Notes under the pieces: model-generated | Databases searched by the model: none | The model's input: only the letters and a program-made list of their open reading frames with translations | Told to the model about the DNA's origin: nothing | NCBI GenBank assembly: GCA_016194985.1 | Contig: JACQAK010000144.1 | Span: 1-57,296 of the forward strand | DNA: 57,296 nt | Direction: 5' to 3' | Origin: Bacteroidota bacterium | Lineage (GTDB): Bacteria; Bacteroidota; Bacteroidia; B-17B0; Aurantibacillaceae | In this document: positions 17,118 through 24,405 of the stretch, in pieces | How positions within the stretch are numbered: the first letter of the stretch is position 1 | How the letters are laid out: each line of letters begins with the position of its first letter | Position numbers and translations under genes: made by a program

Positions 17118-17780
17118 TTAGTTATTATATAGATTAGCTATTTCGATTCTTTTTTTGGCACGTTTGTTTTTATTGACAGAGGAAATAACAGCTCCTGTAA
17201 TTCCCAGTGTTAAGCCTCCCGCAACACCAATAAAAATAGGTGTTGCGTCTTCCAGAATAAAAGCAGACATTAAACCGATATACGGCAATGCCAGCCCCAC
17301 TCCTAATCCAACAAACCCAAACAAGTATTGTTTTTTCTTGTAAGATTTCATAACAAGATAATCTTTATTCAAGGCGGCCTTTTTTTCCTGATTGGGAACA
17401 TTATTAATGAGGCGAAGTAAACGAGACTCTCCTACCGGTTTTCCATGTTGGCTGATTTTTTTTCCATCAATCACTAATTTTTCGTCACTGCTTATTGGAG
17501 TTGCATTGCTCACCACAAAATCCGGGGCAAGCGGTTGAACCTTTTTCAACGTTATAGAATCAACCTGCCCGTTTGCAAATTTGATGTATTCGATTTCGCG
17601 TTTATCAGAAATATAAAGCGGACCCGACAGGTTATCAGCTTTGTTATACTTTATTTCGTTGATACCAATCTCCTGAACCTTCACTACCAAAACCGTTTTA
17701 TTGATAAATCTGATCGTGTCCTGAGAATAAACCGAAGTAAAGCAGGCAACAAAAAACAAAACAGCTGAAAGTAATTTCAT
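17118..17780 (-). CDS. Secreted paralog of unknown function, copy 1 of 4
   Basis: A 220-residue member of the array and the first after the aminotransferase (31-nt gap). Signal peptide ending VYSQ, shared block DTIRFINKTVLVVKVQEIGINEIKYNKADNLSGPLYISDKREIEYIKFANG, linker, two hydrophobic segments (about 150-205) and ending IEIANLYNN. Members share about the first 70 residues after the signal and the C-terminal tag, while the middle has diverged strongly. Confidence 0.75.
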   Translation of the reverse strand: MKLLSAVLFFVACFTSVYSQDTIRFINKTVLVVKVQEIGINEIKYNKADNLSGPLYISDKREIEYIKFANGQVDSITLKKVQPLAPDFVVSNATPISSDEKLVIDGKKISQHGKPVGESRLLRLINNVPNQEKKAALNKDYLVMKSYKKKQYLFGFVGLGVGLALPYIGLMSAFILEDATPIFIGVAGGLTLGITGAVISSVNKNKRAKKRIEIANLYNN

Positions 17781-17811
17781 AAAAGAAGCATTAGTGTAGT
17801 AAATATAATCA

Positions 17812-18954
17812 TTAAATCTTACATAAAATTTCTGCTGCTTTCTCTAAAGTATCTTCTTTTTTAGCAAAACAAAATCGCAATAATTGCTGCTGCTGTTGAT
17901 CCGAATAAAAAACGGATAAAGGAATAGAAGCCAGACCTTTTTCTTTAGTTAAGCGAATCGCAAAATCAGTATCCTTCTCATCCGTAATTTTTTTATAATT
18001 CAATAATTGAAAATACGTGCCGGTACATGGTTCCAGCTCAAAACGAGAAGTGGCAATCAATCCTTTAAAATAATCCCTCTTAGCCTGATAGAACTGATGA
18101 AGGCCCTTATAGGTTGTTTCGTCCTTTAAATAATCTGCCAATGCTAATTGAAACGGATGATTTACGCAAAACACCAAAAACTGATGCACTTTACGGAATT
18201 CTGTCATTAACTCTTTTGGTGCTGCCACATATCCTATTTTCCAGCCGGTGGCATGAATTGTTTTTCCAAACGACGAGACGATAATGGATTGAGAAACCAG
18301 TCCTTTAAATCGGGCCACACTTTGATGGGCTTTACCATCAAATACCATATGCTCATATACCTCATCACTTACCACCATCACATTTGTTCCCGAAACCAGC
18401 TTTTCCAGCTCCAGTAAATCATGTTCGGAAAGAGTTGTTCCACTTGGATTATGAGGTGAGTTAATAATGATCATTTTTGTTTTATCCGTCATCGCGTTTT
18501 TGACCTTAGTCCAGTTAATTGTAAAACCCGGATACTCCAAAGCAATAGGTTTTACAACACCTCCATGCACTTCAATGGCCGGGATATAGCAATCATAAGC
18601 CGGTTCAAACACAATCACTTCATCCCCCTTGTGAATAAAAGCCGCAATACTTGTGTAAATACCTTGTGTGGCTCCGGCAGTAATCGTAATTTCTGTATCC
18701 GGATGATACTCCGCACCATAACAATTTTGTATAAGTGCACTTATTTGCTCCCTCAGAGCCAGTGCCCCCTGCATAGGAGCATATTGATTGAAGCCTTCGC
18801 TCGTGTATTTTTGAGTTAATTCGAGTAACTTCGGACTACATCCAAAATCCGGAAATCCCTGAGACAGGTTAATAGCATTGTGTTCTTTGGCCAAACCACT
18901 CATAATTGTAAAAATAGTGGTGCCAACCTGGGGTAATTTTGAATGAATCTGCAT
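17812..18954 (-). CDS. Methionine-type PLP-dependent aminotransferase (YbdL-like)
   Basis: A 380-residue class I/II aminotransferase. Visible are INLSQGFPDF, the NSPHNPSG loop (N168), DEVYEH (D197), the PLP lysine in SSFGKT (K231) and a C-terminal LLRFCFAKKEDTL with the carboxylate arginine. The start IHSKLPQVGTTIFTIMSGLAKEHNAINLSQGFPDF is the pattern of YbdL-type enzymes that transaminate methionine and related substrates using glutamine. An omega-amidase, the usual partner that hydrolyses the product of glutamine transamination, ends the same operon. Confidence 0.9.
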   Translation of the reverse strand: MQIHSKLPQVGTTIFTIMSGLAKEHNAINLSQGFPDFGCSPKLLELTQKYTSEGFNQYAPMQGALALREQISALIQNCYGAEYHPDTEITITAGATQGIYTSIAAFIHKGDEVIVFEPAYDCYIPAIEVHGGVVKPIALEYPGFTINWTKVKNAMTDKTKMIIINSPHNPSGTTLSEHDLLELEKLVSGTNVMVVSDEVYEHMVFDGKAHQSVARFKGLVSQSIIVSSFGKTIHATGWKIGYVAAPKELMTEFRKVHQFLVFCVNHPFQLALADYLKDETTYKGLHQFYQAKRDYFKGLIATSRFELEPCTGTYFQLLNYKKITDEKDTDFAIRLTKEKGLASIPLSVFYSDQQQQQLLRFCFAKKEDTLEKAAEILCKI

Positions 18955-18993
18955 TTTTTTTATAATAATTAGACTAAGTTGCTAAAAAAATCT

Positions 18994-19001
18994 TATTTTT
19001 G
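18994..19001 (+). promoter_or_regulatory. -7 box (TATTTTTG) upstream of tRNA-Cys
   Basis: Good match to TAnnTTTG on the plus strand. A transcript starting near 19008 would include the tRNA-like remnant at 19046-19095 and tRNA-Cys. No -33 TTG at the standard spacing. Confidence 0.45.
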
Positions 19002-19045
19002 CTACCCGTTCTTGGATTTTGATAGAAAATATTAAAATTTGACTT

Positions 19046-19095
19046 AATGGTCCTGCGTCAGTCAGCTGACTGATAAGGCTGAGCAGCAAAAGCTC
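19046..19095 (+). pseudogene. Possible decayed 5-prime half of a tRNA-Cys
   Basis: The decamer AATGGTCCTG occurs at 19046-19055 and again at 19111-19120, where it contains the start of tRNA-Cys. GCAAAAGCTC occurs at 19086-19095 and at 19146-19155, the anticodon loop and stem. The upstream copy is 5 nt longer between these blocks, carries a 16-bp palindrome (19058-19073) and has no T arm, so it cannot make a tRNA. Could be a coincidence of short matches. Confidence 0.35.
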
Positions 19096-19113
19096 ATTAA
19101 AAAATAAATAAAT

Positions 19114-19187
19114 GGTCCTGTGGCCGAGCGGCTAGGCAGAGCTCTGCAAAAGCTCGTACAGCGGTTCGAATCCGCTCGGGACCTCCA
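19114..19187 (+). tRNA. tRNA-Cys (anticodon GCA)
   Basis: Full cloverleaf: acceptor GGTCCTG with CGGGACC (one G-U pair), D stem GCC/GGC, anticodon stem GAGCT/AGCTC with loop CTGCAAA (anticodon GCA at 19146-19148), T stem AGCGG/CCGCT with loop TTCGAAT, discriminator U (a cysteine identity base) and an encoded CCA end (19185-19187). Confidence 0.95.
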
Positions 19188-19192
19188 ATAAG

Positions 19193-19222
19193 CCCCTTAT
19201 ATTAATTTATAAGGGGTTTTTT
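19193..19222 (+). terminator. Intrinsic terminator of tRNA-Cys
   Basis: Nine-bp stem CCCCTTATA/TATAAGGGG (19193-19201 and 19208-19216) with a 6-nt loop followed by T6, starting 6 nt after the tRNA CCA end. Confidence 0.88.
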
Positions 19223-19330
19223 GTTTATCTCTGGGCATTCTTATATCCATTGCTTCTCACAAAAAAGCTTATTCCAATTGCAGTTTTCATTTTTTGAATT
19301 TAATATTGTTATCCAAATAAACACCTGATC

Positions 19331-19915
19331 ATGTCCAAACTTAAAGCTTCTTATTACTCAAATCCTGATGTTGTTTTTTTGGCCAGAGATTTGATTGGCA
19401 AAACGCTTTGCACACGCATCAACAATACATTAACCTGTGGCATCATTACAGAAACGGAGGCTTATGCCGGCATCATTGATAAAGCATCACATGCCTATGA
19501 TGGAAGAAGAACAAGCAGAACAGAAACCATGTACAGCAAAGGAGGTGTAAGCTATGTGTATTTATGCTATGGAATTCACCGCCTTTTTAATATAGTTACA
19601 AATACCATCAATATTCCGCATGCTATCCTGATCCGTGCCATTTATCCAACAATAGGTATTGAAGAAATTGTAAAACGTCGCAATAATAAATTTTCTCCTA
19701 ATTTATGTGTTGGTCCCGGCAAAGTCACACAAGCTTTAAGTATAGATCTTATTCATAATAATATATCACTCACAGGGCAAGACATCTGGGTACAGGACGA
19801 TCATGTAAACATACATGAAAACGACATTCGTGTCGGTCCAAGAATAGGGATTGATTATGCAGGGAAAGATGCCCAATTACCCTACCGTTTTTGGACAACC
19901 AACTATAATTTCTAA
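19331..19915 (+). CDS. DNA-3-methyladenine glycosylase (AAG/Mpg family)
   Basis: A 194-residue base-excision-repair enzyme of the alkyladenine glycosylase type: LARDLIGKTLC near the start, the catalytic ITETEAYAG (Glu about residue 43), DKASHAYDGRRTSRTETMYSKGGVSYVYLCYGIHRLFNIVT, and LCVGPGKVTQALSI. It removes alkylated purines. Length is normal. It stands alone between the tRNA terminator and its own hairpin at 19936. An AlkB-type repair gene lies elsewhere in the window (30209). Confidence 0.93.
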   Translation: MSKLKASYYSNPDVVFLARDLIGKTLCTRINNTLTCGIITETEAYAGIIDKASHAYDGRRTSRTETMYSKGGVSYVYLCYGIHRLFNIVTNTINIPHAILIRAIYPTIGIEEIVKRRNNKFSPNLCVGPGKVTQALSIDLIHNNISLTGQDIWVQDDHVNIHENDIRVGPRIGIDYAGKDAQLPYRFWTTNYNF

Positions 19916-19935
19916 TTACTCTTATTAAAAAAGTT

Positions 19936-19980
19936 GGGCGTGTCCGCCTCGGGTTTTCCCTCCAACTGGCGGACACGCCC
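19936..19980. repeat. Long G+C-rich hairpin, terminator or REP-like unit
   Basis: A perfect 13-bp stem GGGCGTGTCCGCC/GGCGGACACGCCC (19936-19948 and 19968-19980) with a 19-nt loop holding CGGG-TTTT-CCC. It is far more G+C-rich than its surroundings. The start GGGCGTGTCC followed by CGGGTTTTCCC resembles intergenic repeats common in this phylum. It may terminate the glycosylase gene, though it has no T-run. Confidence 0.6.
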
Positions 19981-20051
19981 AAATAAACCTACATTATTCT
20001 AAGACAACAGTTCAAAAAATAACACAATTCATATGGAGGTTTTATTATTTA

Positions 20052-20067
20052 ATCGTAATTTTACGAT
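20052..20067. promoter_or_regulatory. ArsR operator 1, upstream of arsR
   Basis: ATCGTAATTTTACGAT, with 7-bp arms ATCGTAA/TTACGAT, lies 26 bp before the arsR start codon. It matches the palindrome before the DUF6428 gene (ATCGTwA-wT-TwACGAT). Confidence 0.75.
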
Positions 20068-20093
20068 ATATTAATAGCCGCGACTTCGTCAAC

Positions 20094-20423
20094 ATGGGAA
20101 CCACAAAAACAGAAGAGTTTACAGTACGGGATAACAAAATTGCCAGGTATGCCAAAGCATTGGCGCACCCTGCCCGCGTTGCCATCCTACAATTATTGAT
20201 TAAAAAACAAGCCTGCATTTGTGGTGACATCGTAGAAGAGTTACCACTTTCTCAAAGCACCGTATCCCAACATTTAAAAGAACTAAAGGATGCCGGTCTG
20301 ATCAAAGGAGACATCGAGGGTGTGAAAATTTGCTATTGTATTGATGAAAAAGAGTGGGAAAATGCCAAATCGTATATGACATCCCTTTTTACTTCCTACA
20401 CCAACAAATCCAAATGCTGCTAA
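20094..20423 (+). CDS. arsR: Arsenic-responsive ArsR repressor
   Basis: A 109-residue winged-helix repressor. Helix 3 carries a vicinal cysteine pair, QACICGDIV (C41, C43), and the recognition helix is LSQSTVSQHLKELKDAGLI. A second Cys pair, C108-C109, ends the protein. CxC in this position is the As(III) site of classical ArsR. It heads an arsenic island and has a palindromic operator just upstream; a copy of that operator lies before the next gene, so it probably represses both units. Confidence 0.93.
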   Translation: MGTTKTEEFTVRDNKIARYAKALAHPARVAILQLLIKKQACICGDIVEELPLSQSTVSQHLKELKDAGLIKGDIEGVKICYCIDEKEWENAKSYMTSLFTSYTNKSKCC

Positions 20424-20462
20424 TGATTCCATCCATTTTCAATTTAAAAAATTATAATAATA

Positions 20463-20480
20463 GATCGTTATATAACGATC
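20463..20480. promoter_or_regulatory. ArsR operator 2, upstream of the DUF6428-arsC-aquaporin operon
   Basis: GATCGTTATATAACGATC is a perfect 18-bp palindrome in the 79-bp gap after arsR, 22 bp before the next ATG. It shares the ATCGTwA...TwACGAT form with operator 1. Confidence 0.82.
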
Positions 20481-20502
20481 ATAACAATTCAACCCAGGCA
20501 AC

Positions 20503-20976
20503 ATGAAATTATCAGACGTTAAAACGCACTTAAGCACTGCTGAATCAGTCAACTTCCGGTTACCAAACGGAACATATGTTCCTGAACACTTTCATGTAAC
20601 GGAAGTGGGGCAGATCACGAAGAAGTTTATTGATTGCGGCGGCACAGTACGCCATGAAATACTAGCCGGTTTCCAGTTGTGGAATGCCAACGATACCGAT
20701 CATCGGTTAAAACCTCAAAAATTATTGAATATTATTGCCTTATCTGAGAAGGTGCTGGGCATCGGGGATTCGGAAGTAGAAGTAGAATACCAATCAGATA
20801 CCATCGGTAAATATGGCCTGGAATTTAACGGGAAAGATTTTGTACTGATCGCCAAACAAACCAACTGCCTGGCACAGGACCAATGCGGTATCCCAACAGA
20901 AAAACAAAAACTAAATTTAAAAGATTTGTCAAAGAGTGAACAAAGTTGCTGCACTCCCGGAGGAAACTGTTGCTAA
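20503..20976 (+). CDS. DUF6428 family protein of arsenic operon
   Basis: A 157-residue soluble protein matching DUF6428: FRLPNGTYVPEHFHVTEVGQITKKFIDCGGTVR, then LWNANDTDHRLKPQKLLNII and YGLEFNGKDFVL. The C-terminal tail is cysteine-rich (NCLAQDQCG, and SCCTPGGNCC at the end). Such genes are regularly found between arsR and arsC in Bacteroidota. The Cys-rich tail could bind As(III) thiolates; that is inference. Followed 16 nt later by arsC. Confidence 0.82.
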   Translation: MKLSDVKTHLSTAESVNFRLPNGTYVPEHFHVTEVGQITKKFIDCGGTVRHEILAGFQLWNANDTDHRLKPQKLLNIIALSEKVLGIGDSEVEVEYQSDTIGKYGLEFNGKDFVLIAKQTNCLAQDQCGIPTEKQKLNLKDLSKSEQSCCTPGGNCC

Positions 20977-20992
20977 TTACAAAACCCAATCC

Positions 20993-21406
20993 ATGAAAAA
21001 AATACTTGTATTATGTACCGGCAATAGCTGCCGAAGCCAGATGGCAGAAGGTTATTTAAGATATTTCGCAAAAGACAAAGCCCTGGTGTATAGCGCCGGT
21101 ATTGAAACTCACGGCGTTAATCCCAAAGCCATTGCCACCATGAAAGATGACGGCATTGATATTTCAAATCACACATCAAACAATGTGAATGAATATAGCG
21201 CTATTGATTTTGATTATGTGATTACCGTATGTGACAATGCCAAAGAGAACTGCCCTTACTTTCCCACAAAAGCAAAAAAATATCACTACAACTTTCCGGA
21301 TCCGGCTAAAGCAACAGGAACAGAAGAAGACATCCGAAAAGAATTTGAAAGAGTACGTGATATGATCAGGAAATACTGTCAAAACTTTGTGAACGAAACA
21401 TTATGA
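20993..21406 (+). CDS. arsC: Arsenate reductase, thioredoxin-coupled LMW-phosphatase type
   Basis: A 137-residue arsenate reductase. The phosphatase-like P-loop CTGNSCR starts at C8, and the relay cysteines C80 (VITVCDNAKE) and C87 (NCPYF) are present, the arrangement of the thioredoxin-dependent ArsC of Gram-positive type, followed by FPDPAKATG. It reduces As(V) to As(III). The ATG at 20993 gives a canonical MKKILVLCTGNSCRSQ start. It overlaps the channel gene by 4 nt (ATGA), so the two are translationally coupled. Confidence 0.95.
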   Translation: MKKILVLCTGNSCRSQMAEGYLRYFAKDKALVYSAGIETHGVNPKAIATMKDDGIDISNHTSNNVNEYSAIDFDYVITVCDNAKENCPYFPTKAKKYHYNFPDPAKATGTEEDIRKEFERVRDMIRKYCQNFVNETL

Positions 21407-22050
21407 GAAAATATCTGTCTGAAATCATCGGCACATTTGCGCTTGTATTTTGTGGAACCGGTGCCATTGTTATTGATCAGGAAACAGCCGGAGCTGTAAG
21501 TCATGTCGGTGTTGCCATTACCTTCGGATTAATTGTTACAGCCATGATCTATACAATTGGTGATATTTCAGGCGCACACCTGAATCCTGCCGTAACCATT
21601 GCTTTTTGGGTAGCTAAAACATTTCCTGCCAAAGACATCATTCCTTATATCATCAGTCAGGGAATAGGCGCCTTTATGGCCAGCTTTGCATTACACTTGC
21701 TATTTCCGGGCAATACTACCTTAGGTGCCACATTACCTTCGGGGTCTTCTACTCAATCCTTTATTCTGGAATTGATTCTGAGCTTTATCTTAATGTTCGT
21801 CATTCTGCATGCCGCTAAAGGAAGTAAAGAACAAGGGATGTTTGCAGGACTTGTTATTGGCGGAGTTGTATTATTAGAAGCCATGTTTGCCGGCCCTGTT
21901 TGTGGAGCCTCTATGAATCCCATTCGCTCCCTTGCACCGGCTGTTATTTCAGGGCATACAGAACATTTATGGGTATACATTCTGGCACCTGTATCCGGAG
22001 CTATCCTGGCAGTAGTTAGCTGGCAGATCCTGAAAAAGGAAGGAAAATAA
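21403..22050 (+). CDS. Aquaglyceroporin-like channel of arsenic operon (AqpS-type context)
   Basis: A 215-residue MIP-family channel with six membrane helices. The first selectivity motif is a normal NPA (GAHLNPAVT, N61). The second is NPI (SMNPIRS, N172-P173-I174), with the conserved arginine of the filter at R175. Coupled to arsC in an arsR operon, it probably lets As(III) leave the cell after arsenate reduction, as reported for AqpS of Sinorhizobium meliloti. No ArsB or Acr3 pump is present in the island. Confidence 0.9.
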   Translation: MRKYLSEIIGTFALVFCGTGAIVIDQETAGAVSHVGVAITFGLIVTAMIYTIGDISGAHLNPAVTIAFWVAKTFPAKDIIPYIISQGIGAFMASFALHLLFPGNTTLGATLPSGSSTQSFILELILSFILMFVILHAAKGSKEQGMFAGLVIGGVVLLEAMFAGPVCGASMNPIRSLAPAVISGHTEHLWVYILAPVSGAILAVVSWQILKKEGK

Positions 22051-22084
22051 TTCAATAAAACTTGAAAGGCTAATGTACTTTCCT

Positions 22085-22120
22085 TAGTTTTACAATTCTA
22101 TTCGGGCTATTACCCGAATA
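22085..22120 (+). promoter_or_regulatory. Promoter and 5-prime-terminal hairpin of the sulfatase-like gene
   Basis: A -7-like box TAGTTTTA (22085-22092) is followed directly by an 8-bp hairpin TATTCGGG/CCCGAATA (22099-22106 and 22113-22120). Transcription from this box would begin at the hairpin, 11 nt before the ATG. Confidence 0.4.
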
Positions 22121-22130
22121 CTTTGTTACT

Positions 22131-24026
22131 ATGAATGTATATAAACATCAGTTAAAGAATTTATTGACGCAAATAGTATTCGTGTTTTTACTATATGCCG
22201 TTTGTCGCTTACTGTTCTTTTACTTCAACCGATCCTATTTTTCAGATCTTTCTTTTTTTGAATTATTAAAACTGCTATTCTTTGGTTTGCGCTTTGATGC
22301 CTTTAGTATTGCGGCCACCAATGCCTTATACATTTTATTATGTGTTACGCCTTTTAAATATTACCACAGTAAATTGTATCAGGGTATTCTGTCTTTTATT
22401 TTTGTTATCACCAACGCTCTGGCCATTTTACTGAATTTTATTGATTTTGCGTTCTTTCCCTTCAACCAAAAACGAATGACCTTTGATATGTTCAACGCCA
22501 TTTTTGGCGGTCAAACGGAATTCATGAAACTACTGCCCCATTTCTTAACACAGTACTGGTATCTGGTTATCCTTTATGCACTTTTCATATATGTATTGAT
22601 CAAAGGCCACAAACGAATCAATAAAACAGAAGAAAGAACAAGCACTGATGTTACCTTAAAAAATGCCATTATTTATTTCATATACTTTGTATTAAGTGCA
22701 GGCTTCACTGTATTAGGCATAAGAGGCGGACTACAAAAAATTCCTATTGTACTGGTAGATGCGGCCGCATATACCTCCGCCAAATTTATTCCGGTGGTTA
22801 TAAATACGCCTTTCTCTGTCTTAAAATCAGCAGACCTCACTGAAATGAAACCATTGACATTGATGCCCGAAGAAGAGATGAAAAAGTATTACAACCCTAT
22901 TCATTTGCCGGATACAGGAACATTTAAGAACGTCAATGTTTGTGTAATCATCCTCGAAAGCTTTTCCAAAGAATTTACAGGTATCAGTAATCGCAAGAGC
23001 TATACACCGTTTCTGGATAGCCTGATGTCTAAATCCATGCTCTTTACCAATGCCATATCCAATGGAAAAACCTCTATCAATGGGATACCGGCCGTTGTTG
23101 CTTCAATGCCCTGTTTTCTGGATAATCAGTATTTAAATTCCATGTACAGCAATAACACCCTGCAAACATTGCCCAATCTTTTAAAAGAAAAAGGATACTC
23201 TTCCGTTTTTTATCATGGTGGAACGAATGGTACCATGAACTTTAATTCCTTTGCGCAATTAGCGGGTTATGACGCCTATTATGGCCGCACTGAATTCAAC
23301 AATGATGAGGAGTATGACGGACAATGGGGCATTTGGGATGAACCCTTCCTAAAAAAAACAGCTGCAGAAATAAGCACATTAAAACAACCGTTCTTTGCCT
23401 CGATCTTTACGCTAAGTTCTCACAACCCCTATAAGGTTCCTGAAAAATATCAGGGGAAATTCCCCAAAGGCAATTACGAAATTACCGAATCCATTGGCTA
23501 TGCTGATTATTCGCTCAGACAATTTTTTGCAGAGGCACGTAAACAACCCTGGTTCGATAACACATTGTTTGTTGTGACTGCCGATCACACAAGCGTTTCG
23601 GATGATCCTTTTTATTCAAATGCTATCGGACAACATTCTATTCCGTTACTGATCTATAAAAAAGATTGGACTCCTTTAGTAGAACACAAAACAATTCAGC
23701 ATATAGATATACTACCTACTATACTGGATTATTTGAATTATGACAAGCCTTACTATTCCTTTGGGCAAAGCGCATTCTCGGCAAACACGCAACCGGTAAT
23801 ATACTATACCGGCTCCAATTACTACTGTGTGCAGGATAGTTTTTTATATACCTTAAGTAATTACGACTTTGTAGAAAAATTCAATTTTAAAAAAGACAGT
23901 CTCCTGACGGTTAATTTAGCCGACCCGAAAAAAGACAGAGAACTGTTGAATTTTTGCAGAGCCTATATACAAAATTACAATAGAGATGTTATAGGAAACA
24001 AAACCTATTATCAGCCATCGAAATAA
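22131..24026 (+). CDS. LTA synthase family (sulfatase-fold) membrane protein
   Basis: A 631-residue protein with five N-terminal membrane helices (residues ~10-205) and a periplasmic alkaline-phosphatase/sulfatase-fold domain (about 265-560). Metal and nucleophile elements are visible: VIILESFSKEF (E276), SNGKTSINGIP (T314 as the nucleophile), VTADHTS near 485 and IGQHSIPLLIY. In Gram-negatives such proteins transfer phosphoglycerol, phosphoethanolamine or similar groups to envelope glycans or lipids; the donor and acceptor are not predictable here. Confidence 0.9.
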   Translation: MNVYKHQLKNLLTQIVFVFLLYAVCRLLFFYFNRSYFSDLSFFELLKLLFFGLRFDAFSIAATNALYILLCVTPFKYYHSKLYQGILSFIFVITNALAILLNFIDFAFFPFNQKRMTFDMFNAIFGGQTEFMKLLPHFLTQYWYLVILYALFIYVLIKGHKRINKTEERTSTDVTLKNAIIYFIYFVLSAGFTVLGIRGGLQKIPIVLVDAAAYTSAKFIPVVINTPFSVLKSADLTEMKPLTLMPEEEMKKYYNPIHLPDTGTFKNVNVCVIILESFSKEFTGISNRKSYTPFLDSLMSKSMLFTNAISNGKTSINGIPAVVASMPCFLDNQYLNSMYSNNTLQTLPNLLKEKGYSSVFYHGGTNGTMNFNSFAQLAGYDAYYGRTEFNNDEEYDGQWGIWDEPFLKKTAAEISTLKQPFFASIFTLSSHNPYKVPEKYQGKFPKGNYEITESIGYADYSLRQFFAEARKQPWFDNTLFVVTADHTSVSDDPFYSNAIGQHSIPLLIYKKDWTPLVEHKTIQHIDILPTILDYLNYDKPYYSFGQSAFSANTQPVIYYTGSNYYCVQDSFLYTLSNYDFVEKFNFKKDSLLTVNLADPKKDRELLNFCRAYIQNYNRDVIGNKTYYQPSK

Positions 24027-24052
24027 GATCATAAACTCTTTTGCCAATAAAG

Positions 24053-24187
24053 AAGAGGTTCTCTTAAAAGTCAATTGTAAAGTCATTCTGAACTTGTTTC
24101 AGAATCTCATAGATAGTAAAATTACACATCTGGCAGATGCCGAATCAAGTTCGGCATGACGGTTTAAGACTTTTAAGGAACCCTCTT
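24053..24187. repeat. MITE-like nested inverted-repeat element (135 bp)
   Basis: Outer 20-bp terminal inverted repeats (24053-24072 and 24168-24187, 17/20 identical) enclose two hairpins, ATTCTGAA...TTCAGAAT (from 24085) and ATGCCGAA...TTCGGCAT (to 24157), which are also inverted relative to each other. There is no coding capacity. Sequences of the form GTCATTCTGAACTTG are a familiar dispersed intergenic palindrome in bacteria. The element follows the LTA-synthase-like gene and may also act as its terminator. Confidence 0.7.
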
Positions 24188-24212
24188 ATTACTTTTTAAA
24201 TAAAGTGATTAC

Positions 24213-24380
24213 TTAGCTCGAACAAAATTCGCAATGATCATCGCTTTCAGGATTAGCCATTTCTGCTAATTTTCGTTGAACTTCAGCATCTATTTGTTCA
24301 GCTGTCCATTCAGGATTAGCAATCCTGATCATCGATCTGATAAAATTGCTGTTTACCGGAGGGGTTTGTGTAGTTTGCAT
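24213..24380 (-). CDS. Small protein with C-terminal HCEFC motif
   Basis: A 55-residue protein, MQTTQTPPVNSNFIRSMIRI..., with a predicted helix-forming middle (PEWTAEQIDAEVQRKLAEM) and a C-terminal HCEFCSS, a possible CxxC metal or thiol site. No known family was recognised. It follows another small gene by 25 nt, downstream of an ArsR gene and two operator-like repeats on the same strand. The ATG at 24380 is chosen because the longer frame begins inside the upstream gene's 3-prime end. Confidence 0.55.
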   Translation of the reverse strand: MQTTQTPPVNSNFIRSMIRIANPEWTAEQIDAEVQRKLAEMANPESDDHCEFCSS

Positions 24381-24405
24381 AATGATGAGTGTTAGGGTTA
24401 AATTC

